A stretch of DNA of 64,000 bases from positions 124,001 to 188,000 of the forward strand of contig NZ_JAJQQP010000012.1 of assembly GCF_028994805.1 (NCBI RefSeq). Reading direction: 5' to 3'. Each line of letters starts with the position of its first letter. Within the stretch, counting starts at the first letter, position 1. Positions 16,840-26,664 of this stretch are shown here, piece after piece. The stretch comes from Promicromonospora iranensis. Its GTDB lineage: Bacteria > Actinomycetota > Actinomycetes > Actinomycetales > Cellulomonadaceae. The notes under the pieces are model-generated. The model ran no database searches. It saw only the letters and a program-made list of their open reading frames with translations, and was not told the origin of the DNA. The translations under genes were made by a program, and so were the position numbers.

Positions 16840-17283
16840 ATGACCGAGCAACCTTCGTCCGCGCCGTCCGACAACGCGTCCGTGACGCCCGAGCAGGCTC
16901 GGGAGCTGCTCGCGTCCGTTCCACGGAAACCCCGACGGCAGCTCACGCCAGTCGACCACGTGTGCGCCGTCGCGACGATCGTCCTCGCCTTCGTCGCAGG
17001 TCTGCTCGCACTTGGCGGCCACCCCTGGTGGGCGGCCCTGCCGGCGACAGGAGCCCTGGTCGTCTCGCACTCCTGGCTGAGTGCACGCCAGCGCCGAGTC
17101 AACGAACCTCGCCTCAGAGCGACCCTGCTCGTGAGCATCGCCTTCACGACGTGGCTCCTGATCCCCATCTGGCGGGGCATCACTCGCGGCGAGACGATTC
17201 CCTTCCCGGAAGCGTTTCTCTTCGCAGGCCTCGCGCCAATCGCCTGGCTCGTGTTCTATCTCATCCTGCTGATCCGCCGCTGA
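16840..17283 (+). CDS. Small membrane protein of a two-gene HTH module
   Basis: 147 residues. A polar N-terminus of about 45 residues is followed by four hydrophobic segments: VCAVATIVLAFVAGLLALG, PWWAALPATGALVVSHSWL, ATLLVSIAFTTWLLIPIW and EAFLFAGLAPIAWLVFYLIL, with the C-terminus ending in RR. No catalytic motif. The start at 16840 is chosen because the upstream extension would run through the operator palindrome. Seven bp separate it from the winged-helix gene. Membrane protein plus small winged-helix regulator pairs are common in actinobacteria; the role is unknown. Confidence 0.75.
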   Translation: MTEQPSSAPSDNASVTPEQARELLASVPRKPRRQLTPVDHVCAVATIVLAFVAGLLALGGHPWWAALPATGALVVSHSWLSARQRRVNEPRLRATLLVSIAFTTWLLIPIWRGITRGETIPFPEAFLFAGLAPIAWLVFYLILLIRR

Positions 17284-17290
17284 GACGACG

Positions 17291-17578
17291 ATGACGTTCA
17301 GAGATATCGACGCACACCTCATCGCCCCGAAGCGCTTCGTCACCCTGGCCCATCTGCACCAGGTCGAGCAGGCAGACTATCCAGCGCTACAGGAGGCGAC
17401 CGCACTCTCGACGCCGGACCTGTCGAAGATCATTCGCGATCTCGAGGAGCGCGGACTCGTCCTCGTCACCAAGGAGCGACGAACGCGGTATGGCGCGACC
17501 GTGGTGCGACTGACACCAGAGGGGCAGGAAGCGTTCAAGAAACTCCTGAACGCACTGAACCGCATTGCTGGGCAATGA
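17291..17578 (+). CDS. MarR-like winged-helix DNA-binding protein
   Basis: 95 residues, a single winged helix of the HTH_34 type: LIAPKRFVTLAHLHQVEQAD (first helices), ALQEATALSTPDLSKIIRDL (recognition helix region), GLVLVTKERRTRYGATVVRL (wing) and a C-terminal amphipathic helix for dimerisation. It is cotranscribed with the preceding membrane-protein gene and is the probable ligand of the inverted repeat at 16795-16827, giving autoregulation. The stop is followed by a 220-bp gap. Confidence 0.85.
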   Translation: MTFRDIDAHLIAPKRFVTLAHLHQVEQADYPALQEATALSTPDLSKIIRDLEERGLVLVTKERRTRYGATVVRLTPEGQEAFKKLLNALNRIAGQ

Positions 17579-17677
17579 GCACGGGAGAATCAGGCACCTA
17601 GACGTTAGAACTGAACTCCACCGAGTCCCGTACCCGGTCCCCTGCCGACATCACTGTGATCATCACAGCCATCCGCC

Positions 17678-17704
17678 GCACACCTCCTACGCCAGGAGGT
17701 GTGC
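17678..17704. terminator. Hairpin between winged-helix and P-loop genes
   Basis: Perfect 10-bp arms (GCACACCTCC / GGAGGTGTGC) with a 7-nt loop. It lies 99 bp after the winged-helix stop and 94 bp before the next start. It may be a terminator or an operator; no T-run follows. Confidence 0.45.
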
Positions 17705-17798
17705 ACCAGACACAGGTGCCCATCGCGAATGGCTACGCGCAGTACCGTGCCGCCATGATCAACATCGGCAGCAGACCTGAAGAGGGGGTTCGGCATCA

Positions 17799-18380
17799 GT
17801 GACGGGCACCATCGTCCTGGTCGGGCCTGCCGCCACCGGCAAGTCGACACTTGGCAGACTCGTCGCCGCTCGACTCGGCAAGCCGTTCGTCGACATCGAC
17901 GAGATCGCCTGGCCCTACTACGCCGAGACAGGCTGGGATCTGGACCGATTGCTCGACCGCATCCACGCCGTGGGTCGCGTCGACGCCGAGCGTGAGTGGG
18001 AACCTGCGAGGGCACATGCGACCGAACGGATCATGGCAGACCAACCCGACGCCGTGGTCGCTCTCGGTGCTGGACACACCAGCTACTCCGATCCGACCTG
18101 CGCACAACGCGTGCAGGCCGCGCTGTCCCAGGCACCCCACGTCGTGCTCCTCCTGCCGAGCCCAGACCCTAAGCGATCTCTCGCGGTCTTGCGCGAACGT
18201 TCGATTGCGGCCAAGGACACCGACTGGATACGCGACGGCCACGACTTCCTTGACCAGTGGATCACCGATCCGTTCAACCACACAGTCTCGACAAGCGTCC
18301 TCTACACGGACGGACTCACGCCCGAACAGGCCGCCACATCGATCGTGGCGGAAGCTTCGGAGTCGAACCGCGCCGGCTGA
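17799..18380 (+). CDS. Shikimate-kinase-like P-loop ATPase
   Basis: 193 residues. Walker A is VLVGPAATGKSTLGRLVAAR, followed by an acidic DIDEI motif where shikimate kinases have DxD, then AVVALGAGHTSY in the position of the glycine-rich substrate-binding loop, and ERSIAAKDTDWIRDGHDFLD as a lid-like region. It is short and lacks other aroK hallmarks, and its context is not aromatic biosynthesis, so I call it a nucleoside/shikimate-kinase-like protein of unknown substrate. The GTG at 17799 follows GAGGGGG. A second P-loop gene follows about 420 bp downstream. Confidence 0.75.
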   Translation: MTGTIVLVGPAATGKSTLGRLVAARLGKPFVDIDEIAWPYYAETGWDLDRLLDRIHAVGRVDAEREWEPARAHATERIMADQPDAVVALGAGHTSYSDPTCAQRVQAALSQAPHVVLLLPSPDPKRSLAVLRERSIAAKDTDWIRDGHDFLDQWITDPFNHTVSTSVLYTDGLTPEQAATSIVAEASESNRAG

Positions 18381-18600
18381 GCGCCGGAACGGACCATCCG
18401 CTCCTGGCACGAAGCGCGCCGCACACCCGATAACCGAACGCACCGCCTCGATCTGCAAGAGGCGTGACCCGATGTCGGGCGGATCTGCGGGACCCACCGC
18501 CTGTCGACCGCTCAACTGCCCTGACCGCGCAGTCGCGAGGCGATGTCGGTCGCGCCGTGTGCAGCGTCGCGTACTTGTGCATCAATGCACGCCCGGGCTC

Positions 18601-18795
18601 TTACCGAACCGCCGACGCGCCACTAGCCCGTTCCGGCTCTGGAGAACAAACCGGACAACAATGGTTCTGCCAAATTGATCCGCTGTCGTGGGCAAAGCAC
18701 TCGTGCTCGACCAGATCGACGTCCGCGAGGTACCGCTCGCGCTCCGTGCGGGACCGGCAATTGTCTCGCGCCGTCGATAGCTGGTCGATGATCAT
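18601..18795 (-). CDS. Small Cys/His-rich protein, putative
   Basis: 64 codons. After a polar N-terminus (MIIDQLSTARDNCRSR) comes RERYLADVDLVEHECFAHDS and then QNHCCPVCSPEPE. The His/Cys pattern (HxC...H...CCxxC) looks like a structural zinc site. The first 38 codons nearly all end in G or C, as real genes here do, while the opposite frames do not. An AGGG lies 8 bases before the ATG at 18795. I do not recognise the family. The start is 7 bp from the divergent P-loop gene, so the two would share a very compact promoter region. Confidence 0.5.
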   Translation of the reverse strand: MIIDQLSTARDNCRSRTERERYLADVDLVEHECFAHDSGSIWQNHCCPVCSPEPERASGASAVR

Positions 18796-18802
18796 CGACC
18801 CT

Positions 18803-19419
18803 ATGAACCCGGCAGCAATGGACCCCACGAGCATCCAGCCCGGCCCGCAACTGCACCTCGTCCTGCTCGGCGGGCCACCCGCGGTCGGCAAGTCGACGGT
18901 CGCTGAGGCGCTCCTAAGCCAGTTCGTCGACAACGCGCCCGTCCGGATTCAATGGATCGACGTAGACACGCTCTGGCGTCATCAGCCCTGGCGCGTGGAC
19001 GACACCACGATCACGATGCTCCACGCCAACCTGCGCTCCGTGCTCCACAACGCCGCCATCGCCGGGATCGACGTCGTCATCGTCTCCTGGGTCTTCCAGA
19101 ACCCCACGTTCCACGACCTGGTCGTGTCGCTCGCGCCAGACAATACGGCCCATCTTCGTATCCGGCTCGACGCCTCCCAGCCAGTATGGGAGGGCCGGCT
19201 CGCCACACGGCCGATCAGCGACGAGCACCGCGCCTTCTACAGGCAGAGGTACACCGAGGCCGGCCTCAGCCCCGCAGACCACGTCATCCAGACCGACCAC
19301 CGCCCCGTCAGCGACATCGCTGACGAGACAGACAGCCTCATTCGCGCCTGGTTGGGCATCGTCGACGGGACCAGTCAGCCGGTGCCACGACCTGGTCAAA
19401 CAGGTGCACCGGAACTCGA

Positions 19420-19423
<4 letters not shown>
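18803..19423 (+). CDS. P-loop kinase-like protein
   Basis: 206 residues. Walker A is LHLVLLGGPPAVGKSTVAEA at about 20-35, followed by QWIDVDTLWR (acidic substrate/Mg motif) and RLATRPISDEHRAFYRQRY, a lid-like Arg-rich region. It resembles small zeta-toxin/AAA_33-type kinases but the substrate is unknown. ATGs at 18788, 18803 and 18818 are all possible and none has a Shine-Dalgarno; I choose 18803. Its TAG stop overlaps the ychF stop (CTAG shared by the two convergent genes). The C-terminus beyond about 185 is Pro/Gly-rich. Confidence 0.7.
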
Positions 19424-20505
<1,082 letters not shown>

Positions 20506-20516
20506 GTCGCAAAATT

Positions 20517-21308
20517 CTACGTGCCCGGTGCCAATCGTCTGCGCTCGAGCTCGTCGAGATCCCGCTCCGCGAACCGGTGATGCTCCCAGGCTTCGTTGGC
20601 GATCACCCCGAGGCAGCGCCACACGGGGAGGCTGCGAATCTCTGGTTCCCACGGCGGCAGCCGGCGAGCCGGCGCCTCGAAAGCTTCCTGCGTGAGGGAT
20701 TCGTACTGCGCGCGCACCTGGACCGTGCGGTCCGCGAACGCCGTCTGCACCTCCTGGAACGACGGAGTCGCCGTGACGTCGACGCCGAGCGCACGGGCCT
20801 CGTCGTCGTACTCGGAGAAGGGCAGGCCGATCGGGCTGAACGCTCCGTCGAGGCCCTGGATCCCGTGCCGCACCCAGCCGTCGACGGCGAACACCAGGTG
20901 CCGCAGCGTCTGGGCGACCGACCACTCGCCGTCGACCCGCTGGTCCGCCGTCCCCGCGGGCATGGCCGCCACCCGGTCGAGGGTGGCCGACCAGGTCCGC
21001 AGCGCTGCCTCGAACGACTCACGCTGCTCCGCCAGCACCTGGGAGCGGGCGTGCTCCCTGCCGGGATGGCGGCGGTTCAGCTCGGCCTCGATCAACGGCA
21101 GCACCTCGACGCCGTTGACCCTGAGGCCACCGATCTGCCCGTCGATGTCGGCGCCGGTCAGGTCGACGCCGCGCATCACCACGCGGGGCAGGTACGACTG
21201 CTCGAACGCTGCGCCCTCCAGATCGGCGAAACGGAAGCGCGCGCTGGTCAGGTCCGCCGCGACGAACTCGGCACCCCGCAGGTCGTCATCGGCCGTGAAT
21301 CGCGTCAT
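20517..21308 (-). CDS. Pentapeptide-repeat/DinB-like protein
   Basis: 263 residues. The first 60 residues carry pentapeptide-like repeats (DLRGAEFVAADLTSARFRFA, FEQSYL, MRGVDLTGADIDG). From about 90 there is a DinB-like four-helix bundle with the metal-site patterns RVDGEWSVAQTLRHLVFAVD and CLGVIANEAWEHHRFAERDL. DinB-like proteins are thiol- or metal-dependent enzymes of mostly unknown substrate; fusion to pentapeptide repeats recurs in actinobacteria. Its 3' end contains the probable -10 element of ychF, 11 bp downstream. Confidence 0.82.
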   Translation of the reverse strand: MTRFTADDDLRGAEFVAADLTSARFRFADLEGAAFEQSYLPRVVMRGVDLTGADIDGQIGGLRVNGVEVLPLIEAELNRRHPGREHARSQVLAEQRESFEAALRTWSATLDRVAAMPAGTADQRVDGEWSVAQTLRHLVFAVDGWVRHGIQGLDGAFSPIGLPFSEYDDEARALGVDVTATPSFQEVQTAFADRTVQVRAQYESLTQEAFEAPARRLPPWEPEIRSLPVWRCLGVIANEAWEHHRFAERDLDELERRRLAPGT

Positions 21309-21369
21309 CGCCCCAGGCTAGGCCGGGTCACTGACACGACCGCTGACCTGGGGCGACGCTACATCGATG

Positions 21370-22983
21370 TCACGGGAACGACTGCACCTGCTGGAGCAGC
21401 TCCGGCAGGCGCCGGTCGTACACGCGAGCGCCGAACCGCACGGCCAGCACCAGGATCAGGGTGCCGTACAGGAGGCCGACCACAAGGGTCGCGATTCCCC
21501 ACAGGAGTCCGCCCACCACGATCGCCGCGATACCCACCGCGAAGACCGGCAACGCCAGCCCCACGGTGACGATGAAACCGATGCCCTGCGACACGATGGT
21601 CGCCATCGCGGCACCCTGGGGAGACTTGAGCGGGCTCTCCCCCGGCTTCGCGACGGGGTAGACGAGCCGCGCCGAGACCGCGCACGAGACACCTGTGCTC
21701 ACCAGCAGGGAACCGAGCCCCAGCCCCAGCAGTGGCAGCGTCAGGTGCCAGGAGTCGGCCACCCACACCGAGGCCAGCACCGTGGCGGCCGTGACCAGCG
21801 GCCCCGCCACCAGCATCGGGATCGCGCGACCCCACCGGTCGGTGCGGCCGTCGACGCCCGAGGAGACGTGCAGGGCGAACGCCGTGTTGTCGTAGCCGAT
21901 GTCGTTGGAGATGCTGAAGCCGAGGATCCAGCCCACGAACGGCCCGGTCGCCAGCAGCATGAAGAAGCTGCCGGTGCTCTGACCCGCGAAGTACATGATG
22001 ACCGGCAGCAGCGGGACGACGGCGATCGAGCCGGAGTAGCGCGGGTCCCGCAGCCAGTAGGTCGCGGTCCGGGCGGCGACGGCCCAGGTGGGCGAGGCCG
22101 GGACGCGGCCGAAGGCTCCCAGCCCCTTCGCCTTGCTCTCGCCACCGCCGCCGGCGGGCGGGCTCACCAGAGCGCGGCCCAGCGCCCGGTCCCAGATCAG
22201 CCAAGTCAGGCCCACGGTGCCGAGCGCGACGGCGAGCCGCCCCACCAGCCCTACCCAGTCGCCGTCGTGCGCCATGCTTCCGAGCGACCAGGCCGCACCG
22301 AACGGCGTCCAGCCGACGACGCCGGCCACCTGCTCGAACAGCGGCAGCAGCTGCGCTCCCGTGCTCGTCTCCGAGCCGGACCCGACCGTCACCTCGACGC
22401 CGTTCGAGAGCCAGCTGACGAGCGGACCGATCATCACGATGAGCACCAGGGCCACGATCGCCACGACCTCGCGGTACCGCCGCGACTCCAGCACGGGAGC
22501 GAGCACGGTGGTGATCGCCCGGGAGCCGAGGACGCACGTGGCGATCCCGAGCACGGCGCCGACGATCGAGACCAGGAGCACGCCCGGCTCCGTGAGCCAG
22601 GCAAAAGAGGCACCGATCGCGAGGAGGACCGTCGCGATGCCAGGCACCGAGACCAGCCCCGCCACCGCGAGACCCGTGAGGAGGGTGCGCCGGGGAATCG
22701 CGAAGGTCGTGAACCGCTGCGGGTCCAGCGTGGCGTCCACACCGAAGGCGAAGATCGGGATGATCCACCAACCGAGGACGGCCAGGGCTCCACCCAGGGT
22801 GATCGCCAGGCCGGCCCAGCCCGGGTCGCCGAGGAAGCCCAGGGCCACGACGCCCGCGAGCAGCATGCCGACGACGCCCAGGGCGTACAGCGAGGCGACG
22901 ATCATGCCGATGGTCTGCCAGACGCTCTTGCGGAACGTGTTCCCCATGAGCGTCAGCTTGAGGGTCAGGAACCGCGCAACCAT
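21370..22983 (-). CDS. ABC-2-type transporter permease
   Basis: 537 residues with about 12 hydrophobic segments, e.g. SLYALGVVGMLLAGVVALGF, LGGALAVLGWWIIPIFAFGV, TVGLALPVFAVGIAAIVVGG, and a conserved start VARFLTLKLTLMGNTFRKS. This is the large permease type that pairs with a single ATPase in exporter systems. The ATG at 22983 lies inside the 3' end of the ATPase gene (19-bp overlap), so translation is coupled. The cargo is unknown; no drug or lantibiotic genes are adjacent. Confidence 0.85.
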   Translation of the reverse strand: MVARFLTLKLTLMGNTFRKSVWQTIGMIVASLYALGVVGMLLAGVVALGFLGDPGWAGLAITLGGALAVLGWWIIPIFAFGVDATLDPQRFTTFAIPRRTLLTGLAVAGLVSVPGIATVLLAIGASFAWLTEPGVLLVSIVGAVLGIATCVLGSRAITTVLAPVLESRRYREVVAIVALVLIVMIGPLVSWLSNGVEVTVGSGSETSTGAQLLPLFEQVAGVVGWTPFGAAWSLGSMAHDGDWVGLVGRLAVALGTVGLTWLIWDRALGRALVSPPAGGGGESKAKGLGAFGRVPASPTWAVAARTATYWLRDPRYSGSIAVVPLLPVIMYFAGQSTGSFFMLLATGPFVGWILGFSISNDIGYDNTAFALHVSSGVDGRTDRWGRAIPMLVAGPLVTAATVLASVWVADSWHLTLPLLGLGLGSLLVSTGVSCAVSARLVYPVAKPGESPLKSPQGAAMATIVSQGIGFIVTVGLALPVFAVGIAAIVVGGLLWGIATLVVGLLYGTLILVLAVRFGARVYDRRLPELLQQVQSFP

Positions 22984-23792
22984 GAGAGCCCTTCCGAGTG
23001 CTGCCGGCCGCCGACGAGGTCCACGAACCGGTCTTCCAGGCTCTGCTCGCCGCGTACCTCGTCCACCGTGCCCGCCGCGAGGACGTGCCCCGCCGCCATC
23101 ACGGCCACGTGGTCGCACATGCGCTGCACCAGGTCCATCACGTGGCTGGAGACGATCACCGTCCCACCGCCCGCCACATAGCTCTTGAGGATGTCGCGGA
23201 TGTTCGCCGCGCTCACCGGGTCGACGGCCTCGAACGGCTCGTCCAGGACCAGGGTGCGAGGCGCATGGATCATGGCGCTGCCCAGCGCGATCTTCTTGGT
23301 CATGCCCGCCGAGTAGTCCACGACGAACTTGTCCGCGTCCGCGCCCAGGTCGAACGCCTTCAGGAGGTCGTTCGTCCGGTCCACCACGGTCTCCTTGTCC
23401 ATCCCGCGCAGCATCCCCGCGTACGTGAGCAGCTGGCGTCCGGTCAACCGGTCGAACAGCCGCACACCGTCGGGCAGCACGCCGAGCGTCGCCTTGGCCT
23501 GGTCAGGCTGCGCCCACAGGTCCACGCCGTGCACCCAGGCGGCGCCGAAGTCGGGTCGCAGCAGCCCCGTGGCCATCGACAGCATGGTCGTCTTTCCGGC
23601 TCCGTTCGGGCCCACCAGGCCGTAGAACGAGCCGGCGGGCACATCGAGATCGACGCCGGAGACGGCGATCTTCTGTCCGAACCGCTTCCAGAGCTCGCGA
23701 ACGCTGAGCGCGGCGGACGGGTCGTGCGGGCGCTGGTCCGGGGCCGGGGCCCCGGGGACGCCTGGAGGGCTCGGGTGGGCTGGGGTCGTCAT
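22965..23792 (-). CDS. ABC transporter ATP-binding protein
   Basis: 275 residues. Walker A GLVGPNGAGKTTMLSMATGL, an ABC signature in the degenerate form VDYSAGMTKKIALGSAMIHA, Walker B TLVLDEPFEAVDPVSA and switch His in VIVSSHVMDLV. It energises the overlapping permease. The ATG at 23792 is the start consistent with domain length; the N-terminus before residue 30 is Pro-rich. The signature SAGMTKK rather than LSGGQ is typical of this exporter subfamily and not a defect. Confidence 0.92.
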   Translation of the reverse strand: MTTPAHPSPPGVPGAPAPDQRPHDPSAALSVRELWKRFGQKIAVSGVDLDVPAGSFYGLVGPNGAGKTTMLSMATGLLRPDFGAAWVHGVDLWAQPDQAKATLGVLPDGVRLFDRLTGRQLLTYAGMLRGMDKETVVDRTNDLLKAFDLGADADKFVVDYSAGMTKKIALGSAMIHAPRTLVLDEPFEAVDPVSAANIRDILKSYVAGGGTVIVSSHVMDLVQRMCDHVAVMAAGHVLAAGTVDEVRGEQSLEDRFVDLVGGRQHSEGLSWLRGS

Positions 23793-23966
23793 GGCACCCA
23801 ACGTAGCGGTGCTGCCCGACACGGCGGATCCGACGCGAGGATGAGTGCCGGATGAAGGGCGTCCGTCCCCGGGAGGAGCACCACGGGCCAGGCCATACCG
23901 GAGGAATTCGGCCGCGCGGGGTGTCACGGTGCCGGAGTGTCAGTGGCGCATGGCAGCCTGTCGCCC

Positions 23967-25448
23967 ATGGACATCGTCGCAACGATTCTGCTGGCCCTCG
24001 GCGCTCTCGTCGTCGGCGTGCTGCTGGGGTGGCTCGGTCACGCGCAGCGTGTGGCACCGGCGCTCCGCGACGCGGACATGGAGGTCGTACGCCTGCGCGC
24101 CCAGGCCGAGTCGGCCGAACAGCGGATCGCCGCCGCACAGGCCCGTGCGGACGAGCAGATCGACGCCGCCCGGGAACGCGCCACCGAGCAGATCGCCGCC
24201 GCACGCTCCGAGCAGGAGCACACCCGCCGTCAGTTCCAGGCGCTCGCCGGCGACGCGCTGGACGCCAACAGCAAGCGTTTCCTCGAGCTCGCCGAGGAGC
24301 GGCTCAAGCGGTCGGCGTCGGACGGCGAGCAGGCGCTGGCCAAGCGCGAGGAGGCCGTGAAGTCGCTGGTGGACCCGCTGACCAAGGCCGTGGAGCTGGT
24401 GCGCAGCGAGGTGCTCCAGGCGGAGAAGGCCCGTATCGAGGGCCAGGGCGCACTCGTGGAGCAGATGCGCAACGTCGCCGAGGTGTCGACCGAGCTGCGC
24501 AACGGCACGGCGGACCTCGTCACGGCGCTGCGCTCGTCGCAGACCCGCGGGGCGTGGGGCGAGCTGCAGCTGCGCAAGGTCGTGGAGTCGGCGGGCATGA
24601 TCAACCGGGTCGACTTCACCGAGCAGGCGCAGGTCACGACCGACGACGGCACGCTGCGCCCCGACATGGTCATCAACCTCGCCGGCGGCAAGCGCGTGGT
24701 CGTGGACTCGAAGGTTGCGTTCCTGGGCTTCCTCGAGGCACAGCAGTCCGACGACGCCGCCTACCGCGAGCAGCGCCTCGACGCGCACGTCCGGCACATG
24801 CGCAAGCACGTGGACGACCTGGCCGGCAAGAAGTACTGGAACCAGTTCGAGCCCGCACCCGAGTTCGTCGTCATGTTCGTGCCCGCCGAGGCGTTCCTGT
24901 CGGCGGCGCTGGAGCGCGCGCCGGAGCTGCTGGAGTACGCGGCGCAGAAGAACGTCATCATCGCCACACCCACCACGATGCTCGCCCTGCTGCGCACGGT
25001 CTCGTACGCGTGGCGGCAGGAGGCGCTGGCGGAGAACGCCCAGAAGGTGCTCACCGTCGGCAAGGAGCTGTACGCGCGCCTGGTCACCATGACCGGCCAC
25101 GTCACCAAGACCGGTCGGGCGCTGGAGTCCGCGACGAAGAGCTACAACCAGATGATCGGTTCGCTGGAGCGCAACGTGCTCACGTCGGCGCGCCGGATGG
25201 TGGAGCTCGACGTGGTCGACGAGCGGGACTCGATCGACGAGGTCCGCGGCATCGAAGAGGTGCCGCGTCCCATCACCAAGCCCGAGCTGCTGGCTGCCGA
25301 GGAGGGCGGCGTGGTCGCCATCGACCGCGCACAGGACACCGACGTTGTGCTGGTGCAGCAGCTCGAGGTGACCGAGCTCGCGGTGACAGACAAGCGCGCC
25401 CTCGAAGCCGTCGAGGAGAGCGACAAGGGCAGCGCGGCCGCCGGCTGA
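23967..25448 (+). CDS. rmuC: DNA recombination protein RmuC
   Basis: 493 residues. An N-terminal membrane anchor (MDIVATILLALGALVVGVLL) is followed by a long coiled coil (about 30-140) and the RmuC nuclease-like domain: QTRGAWGELQLRKVVESAGM, RPDMVINLAGGKRVVVDSKV and FVVMFVPAEAFLSAALERAP. The DSK motif contains the PD-(D/E)xK-type catalytic residues. RmuC limits inversions at short inverted repeats in E. coli, of interest because a 66-bp perfect palindrome begins 26 bp after its stop. ATG 23967 is chosen over the GTG at 23937 because it begins directly at the anchor; neither has a strong ribosome site. Confidence 0.93.
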   Translation: MDIVATILLALGALVVGVLLGWLGHAQRVAPALRDADMEVVRLRAQAESAEQRIAAAQARADEQIDAARERATEQIAAARSEQEHTRRQFQALAGDALDANSKRFLELAEERLKRSASDGEQALAKREEAVKSLVDPLTKAVELVRSEVLQAEKARIEGQGALVEQMRNVAEVSTELRNGTADLVTALRSSQTRGAWGELQLRKVVESAGMINRVDFTEQAQVTTDDGTLRPDMVINLAGGKRVVVDSKVAFLGFLEAQQSDDAAYREQRLDAHVRHMRKHVDDLAGKKYWNQFEPAPEFVVMFVPAEAFLSAALERAPELLEYAAQKNVIIATPTTMLALLRTVSYAWRQEALAENAQKVLTVGKELYARLVTMTGHVTKTGRALESATKSYNQMIGSLERNVLTSARRMVELDVVDERDSIDEVRGIEEVPRPITKPELLAAEEGGVVAIDRAQDTDVVLVQQLEVTELAVTDKRALEAVEESDKGSAAAG

Positions 25449-25474
25449 GCAGCGCGCTCAGGCAGCGCGCCCAG

Positions 25475-25540
25475 GTGGTCGGTAGTACGTCAGGAGGTCG
25501 GCAGCTCGAGCTGCCGACCTCCTGACGTACTACCGACCAC
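25475..25540. repeat. Perfect 66-bp palindrome between rmuC and ispH
   Basis: Each base pairs with its mirror around 25507/25508; 33-bp arms with no spacer (centre CAGCTCGAGCTG). It fills most of the 115-bp gap between the convergent rmuC and ispH stops. As RNA it forms the same hairpin in both directions, so it probably ends both transcripts, though there is no T-run. Perfection over 66 bp suggests recent formation or active maintenance. Confidence 0.85.
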
Positions 25541-25563
25541 GCACCTGCCGGAGATCAGACAGC

Positions 25564-26601
25564 TCAGGCCTGCGGGAGCTCCTTGCGGGCCTCGCGACGC
25601 GGCCGCTTGGGCTCGTCGCCCGCGGCCTTGAGCCCGGCGCGGAGCTCGCGCGGCAGCGAGAACATGAGGTCCTCGGTGGCCGTCCGGACCTCGTCGACCG
25701 TGCCGAAGCCGTGGTCGGCGAGGTGCGCGAGGACGTCCTCGACGAGGATCTCCGGCACCGAGGCGCCCGAGGTCACGCCGACGGTGGTGACACCCTCGAG
25801 CCACTCGTCCTTGATCTCGGTCTTGCGGTCCACGCGGTACGAGGCGGTAGCACCGGCCTGGAGCGCCACCTCGACGAGCCGCACCGAGTTGGACGAGTTG
25901 GCCGAGCCCACGACGATGACGAGGTCGCACTCCGGCGCGAGCTTCTTCACCGCGACCTGACGGTTCTGCGTGGCGTAGCAGATGTCGTCGCTGGGCGGGT
26001 CCTGCAGCGACGGGAACTTCTCGCGCAGGCGGCGCACAGTCTCCATGGTCTCGTCCACGGACAGCGTGGTCTGCGAGATCCACACGACCTTGTCGGGGTC
26101 GCGGACGACTACCTGGTCCACCTCGTCCGGCGAGTTCACCACCTGCACGTGGTCCGGTGCCTCACCAGCGGTGCCCTCGACCTCCTCGTGACCGGTGTGC
26201 CCGATCAGCAGGATGTCGTAGTCGTCCTTGGCGAACCGCACCGCTTCCTTGTGCACCTTGGTGACGAGGGGGCACGTCGCGTCGATCGTGTCGAGGCTCC
26301 GCGCCACGGCCGACGCACGGACAGCGGGCGACACACCGTGCGCCGAGAACACGAGCCGGCTGCCCTCGGGCACCTCGTCGGTCTCGTTGACGAAGATCGC
26401 GCCGCGTTCCCGCAGCGTCTCCACCACGTGCTTGTTGTGCACGATCTCCTTGCGGACGTACACCGGCGCACCGTACGTCTCCAGTGCCTTCTCGACGGCG
26501 ACGACGGCGCGGTCGACGCCCGCGCAATAACCGCGGGGCGCAGCCAGCAGGACGCGCTTGGTCTTGGTCTCAGCAGGACGCTCTGGGCTCGTGACACTCA
26601 C
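25564..26601 (-). CDS. ispH: 4-hydroxy-3-methylbut-2-enyl diphosphate reductase
   Basis: 345 residues. Last enzyme of the MEP isoprenoid pathway, reducing HMBPP to IPP and DMAPP using a [4Fe-4S] cluster. The three cluster Cys are visible in [35 protein letters not shown] and [16 protein letters not shown]; substrate-binding motifs include [10 protein letters not shown] and [16 protein letters not shown]. The C-terminal 25 residues are basic and Arg/Lys-rich. The start is GTG 26601; TAGACT lies six nt upstream and no Shine-Dalgarno is seen, so the mRNA may be leaderless. Divergent from xseA with 63 bp between starts. Confidence 0.97.
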   Translation of the reverse strand: MSVTSPERPAETKTKRVLLAAPRGYCAGVDRAVVAVEKALETYGAPVYVRKEIVHNKHVVETLRERGAIFVNETDEVPEGSRLVFSAHGVSPAVRASAVARSLDTIDATCPLVTKVHKEAVRFAKDDYDILLIGHTGHEEVEGTAGEAPDHVQVVNSPDEVDQVVVRDPDKVVWISQTTLSVDETMETVRRLREKFPSLQDPPSDDICYATQNRQVAVKKLAPECDLVIVVGSANSSNSVRLVEVALQAGATASYRVDRKTEIKDEWLEGVTTVGVTSGASVPEILVEDVLAHLADHGFGTVDEVRTATEDLMFSLPRELRAGLKAAGDEPKRPRREARKELPQA

Positions 26602-26664
26602 ACCTGCAGTCTAGGGGCGACGTGCGGAGGGCTTGTGTCGGTGGTGGGTGGCAGGGTTGGACAC

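Noticed and set aside
17654-17668. CTGTGAT-C-ATCACAG as CRP site
   Set aside because: Half-site spacing is 3 instead of 6 bp; more likely a chance dyad.
18577-18590. GTGCATCAATGCAC dyad
   Set aside because: Arms of only 6 bp at the 3' side of the small Cys/His ORF, no promoter nearby.
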